From Paenibacillus lutrae (GTDB lineage: Bacteria > Bacillota > Bacilli > Paenibacillales > NBRC-103111), in contig NZ_RHLK01000003.1 in NCBI RefSeq assembly GCF_009757775.1, positions 248,001 to 312,000 of the forward strand: a stretch of DNA of 64,000 nt, read 5' to 3'. The position numbers were made by a program, and so were the translations under genes. The notes under the pieces were generated by a model. That model was not told the DNA's origin and did no database searches. It worked only from the letters and a program-made list of their open reading frames with translations. This document shows, in pieces, positions 56,424 to 64,000 of this stretch. Within the stretch, counting starts at the first letter, position 1. Each line of letters opens with the position of its first letter.

Positions 56424-57542
56424 TTAGGATTTGCGTACGATCCTGTTCAGCTCCTGAACCACCAGAGAAGCCGAATCACGCTGGCCCATACGGGCGGATT
56501 GCTTTGCCATGTGCTCCCAGCGCAGCGGATCGGTTATGATTTTATGGATTTGATCAAAAAGCGCGGAGCCGCTTAAATCCTTCTCCAGCAGCATGACAGA
56601 ACCGCCTTCGTCCGCAAGGGAGCGGGCATTATGCTCCTGGTGATTGTCTGTCACATTCGGTGACGGAATAAGAATCGAAGGAATGCCTAAGGCGGTAATT
56701 TCGGCCATCAGGGATGCGCCGGCACGGTTTACGATCAGTTTGGAAGCTGCCAGAACTTCCGGCATATTATGAATATACGGGAGCACCTGAAGATTATCCG
56801 GCAGGGCTCCGGCAGTTTCCACGATACGGGCAGAGGTCGAATCGTAATAAGACTGGCCTGTCCCGAATACAAAATGAGTACCGGGGAGTGCCTTGACCAG
56901 CGGAGCGAGTTCGATCATCGCTTCGTTAATCGCTTTGGCGCCCCGGCTGCCGCCGACGACAATGACAAGCTGAGCATCCTGAGGCAGCCCCAGAGATGCC
57001 AGGCCTTTGGCTTTGTCCGCTTTGACCATAGATGTGGCACGTGGATTCCCGGTGTACACAACTCGCCGGGCTTGGGGGAATTTCCCCTCTGTACCCCGGA
57101 AGCTTACAGCTACTGTATCCACGTAGCGGCTCAGAAAGCGGTTCGTAAGGCCCGGAAGAGCATTCTGTTCATGGATGAGTGTCGGAATGCCGAGCCGGGC
57201 CGCAGCGAACAGCACAGGGCCGCAGACGTAGCCTCCCGTACCCACGACGGCATCGGGGCGGTATTGTTTCAAGATACCTTTGGCACGCTGGACACCGCGC
57301 AAAAAGCGCATAACTGTCTTCACGTTATCCAGAGAAGCGAGTTTACGGCGAAACCCTGTAATTTCAACGGCTTCAAAAGGCATGTTCAGCCCGGAACGCG
57401 CAACGATATCGCGCTCCAAGCCGGAACTTGTACCTATATATAAAAATTCAGAACGGGGTTGATCGGAAAGACATTGTTCACCAATGGCCAGAGCCGGGTA
57501 TACATGCCCTCCCGTACCTCCCCCGCTAAATACGATTCGCAT
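56424..57542 (-). CDS. murG: Lipid II synthase MurG (GlcNAc transferase)
   Basis: 372 residues from the ATG at 57542 (MRIVFSGGGTGGHVYPALAI) with GAGGTGA five bases upstream; a GTG at 57551 overlapping the spoVE stop is the alternative. GT28 family, adds GlcNAc to lipid I at the membrane. LIHEQNALPGLTNRFL and VVGGSRGAKAINE mark the two lobes. Confidence 0.97.
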   Translation of the reverse strand: MRIVFSGGGTGGHVYPALAIGEQCLSDQPRSEFLYIGTSSGLERDIVARSGLNMPFEAVEITGFRRKLASLDNVKTVMRFLRGVQRAKGILKQYRPDAVVGTGGYVCGPVLFAAARLGIPTLIHEQNALPGLTNRFLSRYVDTVAVSFRGTEGKFPQARRVVYTGNPRATSMVKADKAKGLASLGLPQDAQLVIVVGGSRGAKAINEAMIELAPLVKALPGTHFVFGTGQSYYDSTSARIVETAGALPDNLQVLPYIHNMPEVLAASKLIVNRAGASLMAEITALGIPSILIPSPNVTDNHQEHNARSLADEGGSVMLLEKDLSGSALFDQIHKIITDPLRWEHMAKQSARMGQRDSASLVVQELNRIVRKS

Positions 57543-57547
57543 GCGTT

Positions 57548-58645
57548 TCACCTCGAGTAGCGGGATATATTGAGCAGAACGCCAATGGACGTCAGCATAA
57601 GCGTGAGGGAAGATCCCCCGGCACTTATAAGCGGCAGGGTAATCCCGGTAATCGGGAACATCCCTATAACAACGCCGATGTTAATAATGACCTGGACCGC
57701 TATCATGCCTACAATGCCTACAGCCACCAGGCTGCCGAACGTATCAGGCGCGGTTATAGCCGTACGCATTCCTCTCCACACCAGTACGGTGAACAGCAGC
57801 AGGACCGCAGAACCTCCTATAAAACCGAGTTCTTCCGCTATAATAGAGAAAATAAAGTCCGTCTGCGGCTCCGGCAGATAGCTGTATTTCTGCCTGCTCA
57901 TCCCCAGGCCGAGTCCGACAAGGCCTCCCGGCCCTATGGCGTACAGCGATTGAATCGCCTGGTAACCGGCACCCTGCGGGTCCGACCAGGGATCCATAAA
58001 AGCGGTTATCCGCTGCAGCCGGTAAGGAGCCGCAATAATCAGCCCCACGAAGCCGGCAAGCCCTGCCAGTCCCAGATACGACAGATGCAGAATCCTCGCT
58101 CCGGCCGTATAAATGACAAGCAGAGAAGCACCTACAAGAACGGCTCCTGTACCCAGGTCGGGCTGAAGCATAATAAGCCCGAATGCGAGTCCCACTAATC
58201 CGAGCGGGGGAAGCAGACCTTTGGTGAAAGACGTGATCTGAGACTGTCTGTCGGACAGAAGTTTCGCCAGGAAAATAATCATGCCGATTTTCATGAACTC
58301 GGAGGGCTGAATACCGAAAGACCCGATTCCGAGCCAGCTTCTCGCCCCGCCACGAACAACTCCGACACCCGGAATCAATACGATGAGCAGCAGGCCGAAA
58401 CAGAGCAGCAGGCCGATTTTGGCGTACTTTTTCCAGATAAGATAATCGGTATTCATTGTAAAAAACATGGCGGTAATGCCGAGCACGGCGAACAAGAGCT
58501 GTCTTTTCAGATAATAGAACCAGTCCCCGTATTCGCGAAAAGCCATGACACCGCTGGCGCTGTAAACCATAATAACGCCGATCGTTAAAATAAGTAAGGT
58601 AGAAACAAGAATCCATACATCCGGAGCGGACCGTGCCTTAGCCAT
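57548..58645 (-). CDS. spoVE: SEDS glycosyltransferase SpoVE/FtsW
   Basis: 365 residues, about ten membrane helices. SEDS polymerase: SWLGIGSFGIQPSEFMKIG and LMLQPDLGTG-type motifs are present, and EELGFIGG carries the catalytic acid region. In the dcw cluster this copy corresponds to SpoVE (spore cortex); FtsW for vegetative division usually lies elsewhere, so the role is inferred from position. Confidence 0.93.
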   Translation of the reverse strand: MAKARSAPDVWILVSTLLILTIGVIMVYSASGVMAFREYGDWFYYLKRQLLFAVLGITAMFFTMNTDYLIWKKYAKIGLLLCFGLLLIVLIPGVGVVRGGARSWLGIGSFGIQPSEFMKIGMIIFLAKLLSDRQSQITSFTKGLLPPLGLVGLAFGLIMLQPDLGTGAVLVGASLLVIYTAGARILHLSYLGLAGLAGFVGLIIAAPYRLQRITAFMDPWSDPQGAGYQAIQSLYAIGPGGLVGLGLGMSRQKYSYLPEPQTDFIFSIIAEELGFIGGSAVLLLFTVLVWRGMRTAITAPDTFGSLVAVGIVGMIAVQVIINIGVVIGMFPITGITLPLISAGGSSLTLMLTSIGVLLNISRYSR

Positions 58646-58755
58646 AGGAACACCTCTTACGAATAAGAATGTCGGGTGTCTAAAGCCAGAGCTTCCAGAT
58701 GACTGACCATACCGCTTCCTAAGACGCGGACGAAGAAGGCTTGACTACCCGTTCC

Positions 58756-60144
58756 TTAAAGATTATGCACGGACTCCTTAAACATGCGTCCCCGTTCTTC
58801 ATAAGAAGGAAACATGTCCCAGCTGGCACAGGCCGGAGAAAGAAGAACAATGTCCTCTTCCCCTGCCAGCCTGACGGCCGCCTGGACGGCTTCGCGTATC
58901 GCTTCCGCACTGTTAGCAGTATCGACCGTTTCTACAGCGCTCAACCCCGCTTCACGGGCGACACGGTTTATTTTCTCCCTTGTCTCGCCGAGCGTAACAA
59001 TCGCCTTCACATGTGATTTCAGGAGAGGCAGCAGCTCCGAATAATCCGACCCCCGGTCGAGCCCCCCCGCAATAAGAATAATCTTCTTATCGAAAGCCTC
59101 AACTGATTTCGTTGTAGCTGCAGGATTGGTGGCCTTGGAGTCATTATAGAAGGAGACGCCGCCATGCCTGGATACAAATTCCAGGCGATGCTCCACACCG
59201 CGAAACTCTCTCAGAACTTTGGCGATCGCCTCTGCCGACGCGCCCGCGCATAAAGCAATCGCCGATGCAGCCAATGCATTCTCGATATTGTGACTGCCCC
59301 GAATACCCAGCTCTTTGGCAGGCAAGATCGGCTGGACGTTTCCGTCCTTATCCCGATAGGTTAGAACCCCGTCTTTTGACAGATAGACACCGTGATCCAG
59401 CACTTTCTGCCTGGAGAACAGCATTACCTGCGCCTGGCTTGTATGAACAAGACTCTGGCAGACAGGATGATCGGCATTAAGAATGGCCTTATCTTCCTGC
59501 GTCTGATTGGCAAACAGCTTGGCTTTCGAAGCCGTGTAATCTTCCATCGAACCATGGTAGTCCAGATGAGTCTCATAGACATTGAGCAGAGCAGCAATGG
59601 CCGGTCTGAATTCATGTGTACCCTTGAGCTGAAAACTGCTCAGTTCGACGACCATCCAGTGATCCGGCGAAGCCTCTGCCGCTGCCTCGATCAAAGCCCG
59701 CCCGATATTGCCCGCTACAATGGGCTGAAGCTTGTCTTCTTCCAACATGAGGCCAACCAGCGTGGTCGTCGTTGTTTTGCCGTTGCTTCCCGTAATTCCG
59801 ATGATCGGCGCTTTACAAATCCGGTAAGCAACCTCCACTTCCGTAACCACTTCGACTCCCTGTTCCACAGCTTGGACTAGGGGAGGTGCCGTGTACGGGA
59901 TGCCTGGGTTTTTGACCACCAGCACAGTGTCCCCGCTGATCAAGTCAGGCGGATGCCCCCCGCAAACAACAGAAATTCCCAAGGCCTCCAGTTCGTCAGC
60001 CTCAGGACTCGTTTCACGCGATTTGCGGTCATTCACTATGACTTGTGCCCCTATCTCATGAAAAAATTTGGCCGCTGCGACCCCGCTGCGCGCCAGGCCG
60101 AGTACGACCACTTTCTTTCCCCGGTACTTGCTCGGATGCTTCAT
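58756..60144 (-). CDS. murD: UDP-MurNAc-L-Ala--D-Glu ligase MurD
   Basis: 462 residues. Adds D-glutamate to the stem peptide. ATP loop: IGITGSNGKTTTTTLVG; family motifs ENALAASAIA and YNDSKATNPAAT; C-terminal DXDS-type LLSPACASWDMF. The ATG lies two bases after mraY. A 110-base gap separates it from spoVE. Confidence 0.97.
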   Translation of the reverse strand: MKHPSKYRGKKVVVLGLARSGVAAAKFFHEIGAQVIVNDRKSRETSPEADELEALGISVVCGGHPPDLISGDTVLVVKNPGIPYTAPPLVQAVEQGVEVVTEVEVAYRICKAPIIGITGSNGKTTTTTLVGLMLEEDKLQPIVAGNIGRALIEAAAEASPDHWMVVELSSFQLKGTHEFRPAIAALLNVYETHLDYHGSMEDYTASKAKLFANQTQEDKAILNADHPVCQSLVHTSQAQVMLFSRQKVLDHGVYLSKDGVLTYRDKDGNVQPILPAKELGIRGSHNIENALAASAIALCAGASAEAIAKVLREFRGVEHRLEFVSRHGGVSFYNDSKATNPAATTKSVEAFDKKIILIAGGLDRGSDYSELLPLLKSHVKAIVTLGETREKINRVAREAGLSAVETVDTANSAEAIREAVQAAVRLAGEEDIVLLSPACASWDMFPSYEERGRMFKESVHNL

Positions 60145-60146
60145 TG

Positions 60147-61109
60147 CTATAACACCTCATTCATATAAAGTCCCACTGCCGCCAAAACAAGACCTGTCGC
60201 CCAAAATGTTGTCACAACCCGCCATTCCGACCATCCCACAAGCTCAAAGTGATGGTGGATCGGACTCATGCGGAAGACACGTTTGCCTGTTGTTTTAAAA
60301 GATATAACTTGAATGACGACCGATAAAATTTCAATCAGGAACACACCGCCAATAATGGCTAGTAACAGTTCGGCTTTGGTTAGAATCGCAACCGCAACCA
60401 GGCCGCCTCCGATTCCCAGGGAACCGGTATCCCCCATAAACACTTTGGCGGGATGCGCGTTAAATACAAGAAAGCCAAGTACCGCTCCAACCATAGCTGC
60501 AGAAAAAATCGCGGCTTCCGGCTGGGTATTGTTCATCGCAATAATGGTAAATGCGCCGAAAGCAATTGCGCTTGTGCCGGCAAGCAGACCGTCAAGCCCG
60601 TCTGTAAAGTTCACAGCATTCGAAGCGCCCAGCATAAGAATGGTCATCAAAGGGAAGTAAAGCCACCCGGTATCGAACGAAACATCAAATCCGGGAACAA
60701 AAAGTTCCGTACTGTGTCCGGATGTAACCAGAAGCACACAGACAATAGCCGAAACGACCAGCTGTCCGATCAGCTTCTGCTTAGCGTTGAGACCTAACGA
60801 CCGTTTAAATGCGATTTTAATATAATCATCCAGAAAACCGACAAGCCCATATCCCAGGGAAGCGATCAGCAAAATCCACAGCTCGGTGTTACTGTCCGAG
60901 AAGCGAAGAGCCGCAATAGCCAGCGCAATCAGAATAATAATCCCGCCCATTGTGGGTGTTCCTTGCTTTTTTTGATGGCTTTGCGGCCCCTCCGTGCGGA
61001 TTTGCTGTCCGAATTTCAGTCTTCTGAGAAGAGGAATGAACAGCGGGCCCGAGATGAGAGCGAGCAGAAAAGCTACTCCCATCGTGAATAAGATCACTTT
61101 TAACTCCAC
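60147..61109 (-). CDS. mraY: Phospho-MurNAc-pentapeptide transferase MraY
   Basis: 320 residues, ten membrane helices. Makes lipid I on undecaprenyl phosphate. Active-site acids: [20 protein letters not shown] and [16 protein letters not shown]-terminal [15 protein letters not shown] loop. GTG start at 61109 behind GGAGGATAG. Confidence 0.97.
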   Translation of the reverse strand: MELKVILFTMGVAFLLALISGPLFIPLLRRLKFGQQIRTEGPQSHQKKQGTPTMGGIIILIALAIAALRFSDSNTELWILLIASLGYGLVGFLDDYIKIAFKRSLGLNAKQKLIGQLVVSAIVCVLLVTSGHSTELFVPGFDVSFDTGWLYFPLMTILMLGASNAVNFTDGLDGLLAGTSAIAFGAFTIIAMNNTQPEAAIFSAAMVGAVLGFLVFNAHPAKVFMGDTGSLGIGGGLVAVAILTKAELLLAIIGGVFLIEILSVVIQVISFKTTGKRVFRMSPIHHHFELVGWSEWRVVTTFWATGLVLAAVGLYMNEVL

Positions 61110-61301
61110 GATTTCTATCCTCCTACAAAGCTCCCCTGCGGGAAAGCTGCTATCAAGCGTTTATCGAACTAGAACGGCTGGCCACATATCAGCCGCTCTG
61201 CAGTGCATGATCTCCGATGAGATTAATCTTACGTTTCTTTAACGCCGGCTGACGTTCATTTGTTGCTTAGCTTACCGCCCAATATTTATTAGGGTCCGCT
61301 G

Positions 61302-62723
61302 CTACTCAGCCACCAGAGCGTCTGCGACTTCTTCGAGCCTCATCCCTCGAGATGCCTTGACCAGAACGAGGTCTCCTGGCTTCACTCGAGCCGCGAGTTC
61401 CGCCGTCAAAGCCGCTTTGTCCTCAAACCAGCGCGAGCGTTCGCAGCCGAATTGCAAGGCTGCCGACTCTGCGATAAAGCGGCCTAGCGGGCCGTAGGCA
61501 TATACGCCGGCAAGCGAATCGGGTGAGAGCAAGGCCCCGATCTGACGGTGATATTCCTGCTCCTGCTCGCCCAGCTCCAGCATATCCCCGAGTACAACGT
61601 ACTTGTTCGGGTAGCCTTCAAGCTGTTCGACCAGACGGATTGCCGCTCTCATCGAGCTCGGAGAAGCATTGTACGCATCGTTCAGCACCGTAACCTTAGA
61701 AGGCGATATTTGCTTCTCAATGCGCATTCCCGTCATCTCGAGACCGGCAAGCCCGCGCCTGATATCTTCCTCGGACACGCCAAGCGTACGCCCTACCAGG
61801 ATTGCCGCAAGCGCATTATCAACGTTATGCTCGCCCAGGAGCGGAATGTAATAGCTCTCGCCATCCGAATCCGCTTCCGGGCTCTGAGGCGTGCTGACCG
61901 TAAAATGAGTCCCCTCCTCATCCATACGGATGCTAACCGGAAAGAGGTCATTCGTCTGACTGCGTCCAAATCGAAGCTGAGTCATACGGCCCGGCTGCTT
62001 CATCTCCGGAAGCACCAGCGGGATAAGGGGCTCATCCCCGTGATAAATAAATGTGCCCCCGTCAGCCAGACCGCTAAGAATTTCAGTCTTAGCCCTCGCA
62101 ATTTCTTCTCTTGAGCCAAGCTGCAGCAGGTGGGCATCTCCGATCATGGTCACGACAGCCACATCGGGATCGGCAATTTCGGAGAGCAGCTCAATCTCTC
62201 CACGGCCGCTCATTCCCATCTCAACGACCGCTACCTGCGTGTTTTCCTCCAGCTGCAGCAGCGTCAGAGGCAAGCCGATATGGTTGTTCAGATTCCCTTT
62301 GGTCTTATGGACGCTAAAGGCGGTTCCCAGTACAGAGCCAATCATATCCTTTGTTGTTGTTTTACCATTGCTGCCTGTAATTCCGACGATCCGGAGGGGC
62401 AGGGACTGCCGGTACCCGCGGGCGAGTTGCTGCAGCCCCTGCAAAGTATCTTCGACCAGCAGCAGCGGCATTCCTTCCGGTCGCTCCGGACGGTTCCTCT
62501 GCCATAGCATGGCGGAAGCTCCCTGCGCGGCTGCCTCGGCGGCAAATGCATGGCCGTCAAAGCGTTCCCCGACGAGAGGAACGAACAAACTTCCGGCCGT
62601 TATCGTTCTTGTGTCCGTGGATACAGAATCAATGAAGACCCTATCCCCGTCTGCAGAGGAAGCCGGAAGGACCAGTTCTGCGCCGGACATCCGAGCGATC
62701 TCATTCAAAGTAAGTCGTTTCAT
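61302..62723 (-). CDS. murF: UDP-MurNAc-tripeptide--D-Ala-D-Ala ligase MurF
   Basis: 473 residues. Adds D-Ala-D-Ala to complete the pentapeptide precursor. ATP loop GITGSNGKTTTKDMIG; central VLNDAYNASPSSMRAAI; C-terminal KASRGMRLE. Start overlaps the murE stop (ATGA). Confidence 0.97.
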   Translation of the reverse strand: MKRLTLNEIARMSGAELVLPASSADGDRVFIDSVSTDTRTITAGSLFVPLVGERFDGHAFAAEAAAQGASAMLWQRNRPERPEGMPLLLVEDTLQGLQQLARGYRQSLPLRIVGITGSNGKTTTKDMIGSVLGTAFSVHKTKGNLNNHIGLPLTLLQLEENTQVAVVEMGMSGRGEIELLSEIADPDVAVVTMIGDAHLLQLGSREEIARAKTEILSGLADGGTFIYHGDEPLIPLVLPEMKQPGRMTQLRFGRSQTNDLFPVSIRMDEEGTHFTVSTPQSPEADSDGESYYIPLLGEHNVDNALAAILVGRTLGVSEEDIRRGLAGLEMTGMRIEKQISPSKVTVLNDAYNASPSSMRAAIRLVEQLEGYPNKYVVLGDMLELGEQEQEYHRQIGALLSPDSLAGVYAYGPLGRFIAESAALQFGCERSRWFEDKAALTAELAARVKPGDLVLVKASRGMRLEEVADALVAE

Positions 62724-64000
62724 CTCTTCAGGCTCCTTAATGCGGCACGCGCAACAAGACGATCATCAAAGTCATGCTTGACTCCTCCGATGTCCTGGTA
62801 GGTTTCATGTCCTTTTCCCGCTATCAATACTACATCGTCAGGGCCTGCCTCTTCAATAGCCTTTTGAATCGCTTCGCGCCGCTCGGTTACAAGCCGATAC
62901 TGTTCCCTCGAAAGTCCGGCTTCCTCAATTCCCGGTACGATATCATGCAGAATCGCTTCCGGCTCTTCTGTCCTCGGATTATCCGAAGTCACATACAAGT
63001 CATTACTCAGGGCAGCAGCAACCCGGCCCATCAGAGGACGCTTAGTCCGGTCCCGGTCACCGCCGCAGCCGAACACACATCTGATCCGGCCCGCCGCAAA
63101 TTCACGTATGGATTCCAGCGCATTGCTCAGACCGTCCGGCGTATGCGCGTAGTCAACCAATACCAGAAAATCCTGGCCTTCGTCCACCACTTCCATCCGC
63201 CCGTCGACTCCCGGCATGCTTGCCAGGCTATCACGCACTTGAGCCAGTGTAAGTCCTTCCGCTAAGCATACCGAAACCGCAGCAAGAGCATTATACACAT
63301 TAAACAGGCCGACAAGGTTCATCCGCATCGGCATTGTGCCTGCAAATGATTCCACCTCGAATTCGGTACCTTTGGCGGTAATTTTCACATGACTGGCCTT
63401 AACGGCGCATTCCTGCTTGACTCCATATGTAATCACTTCAGCGGCGGTTAATTGGGCCAGACGCTCAGAAGCCGGATCATCCGCGTTCAGAATAGCATAC
63501 TGCTTATACTCAGGCAGGGGCGAGAATTCGTTGCCGAGCCGAGAGAACAAGAGTCCCTTAGCCGCTTCATATTTATCCATCGTCTCATGATAATCAAGAT
63601 GATCCTGAGATAAATTTGTAAAAACTCCAGAACGGAACCGGATTCCTTTGACCCGTCCTAAATCCAGCGCATGCGACGAAACTTCCATAATACAATAATC
63701 CGTACCCTCATCTGCCATACGGCGGAATGTATCTTGCAGAGCGGAAGCCTCCATCGTGGTTCTTTCCATCGGAATAATCTGAGATCCTACTCTAGCGGAA
63801 ATCGTCCCCATCAACCCTGTCCGGTACCCCTGATCGCGTAAAATATGCTCAACCAGATAACTTGTCGTTGTCTTGCCGTTCGTTCCGGTTATCCCGATTA
63901 CTTTCATATTCCGGCTCGGATATTGATACACGTGTGCGGAAAATACAGCCATTGCATGTCTTGAATCACGTACGATAATCTGCGGGATATCAAGATCAAG
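62720..64000 (-). CDS. murE: UDP-MurNAc-tripeptide synthetase MurE, 5' end off window
   Basis: 426 codons are present; the frame stays open to the right edge (LDIPQIIVRDSRHAMAVFSA), so about 70-80 N-terminal residues are missing. ATP loop GITGTNGKTTTSYLVE. The specificity motif in SDNPRTEEPEAILHDI is the DNPR of meso-DAP-adding enzymes, consistent with the DAP genes of the window. Confidence 0.97.
   Translation of the reverse strand, partial: LDLDIPQIIVRDSRHAMAVFSAHVYQYPSRNMKVIGITGTNGKTTTSYLVEHILRDQGYRTGLMGTISARVGSQIIPMERTTMEASALQDTFRRMADEGTDYCIMEVSSHALDLGRVKGIRFRSGVFTNLSQDHLDYHETMDKYEAAKGLLFSRLGNEFSPLPEYKQYAILNADDPASERLAQLTAAEVITYGVKQECAVKASHVKITAKGTEFEVESFAGTMPMRMNLVGLFNVYNALAAVSVCLAEGLTLAQVRDSLASMPGVDGRMEVVDEGQDFLVLVDYAHTPDGLSNALESIREFAAGRIRCVFGCGGDRDRTKRPLMGRVAAALSNDLYVTSDNPRTEEPEAILHDIVPGIEEAGLSREQYRLVTERREAIQKAIEEAGPDDVVLIAGKGHETYQDIGGVKHDFDDRLVARAALRSLKR

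Overview
The window looks like a chromosomal segment of an endospore-forming, monoderm Firmicute, most likely Paenibacillus or a close relative. The reasons are the spoIIGA-sigE/sigG and ylmC-to-divIVA cell-division block, a pyrR-led pyr operon with a PyrR RNA leader, frequent TTG/GTG starts behind strong Shine-Dalgarno sequences, and several tRNAs without an encoded CCA. The genus is inferred; there is no rRNA or marker gene to prove it.

Layout. 1-6100: a mixed metabolic stretch with a partial GNAT, a CBS-pair protein, a low-complexity coiled-coil protein, a Cu/Zn-SOD lipoprotein, glpK, a VOC protein, two small proteins and tRNA-Val(GAC). 6100-11470: an accessory, visibly AT-rich stretch between tRNA-Val and a near-copy of that tRNA's terminator. 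It holds a small secreted protein, an XRE repressor followed by a catalytically dead ImmA-like protein, and an agr-like peptide-signalling cassette: HTH protein, 7-TM protein resembling an AgrC sensor without a kinase, AgrB, and an unlisted 41-residue AgrD. A divergent CPBP membrane protease shares a promoter region holding two matching palindromes. 11500-14600: hydrolase, three tRNAs, a 55-residue small protein, PgpA and YjcG.

14640-23280: an RND-type export locus (lipoprotein adaptor plus permease) bracketed by two large secreted proteins with repeated Ig-like domains. 23500-25600: an M20 dipeptidase and an acetyltransferase. 25700-34510: pyrRBC-carAB-pyrFE, in de novo UMP synthesis order, under PyrR attenuation. 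34900-37000: dapH and N-acetyl-diaminopimelate deacetylase (acetylase branch of lysine/DAP synthesis), then patA.

38290-64000: a long minus-strand block of envelope and sporulation genes: ylyB-lspA, ylyA (opposite strand), divIVA-ylmH-ylmG-sepF-ylmE-ylmD-ylmC, sigG, sigE-spoIIGA, ftsZ-ftsA-divIB, murA-murB-murG-spoVE-murD-mraY-murF-murE (murE runs off the window). Local rearrangements stand out. ileS is absent between divIVA and the DUF5665 gene, where T-box-like leader sequence remains. An orphan siderophore-type binding lipoprotein sits between sigG and sigE. An AT-rich gap lies between divIB and ftsA.

The strongest candidate for an undescribed system is the kinase-less agr cassette at 8231-10651. 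The second is the RND locus with its two secreted Ig-like partners.
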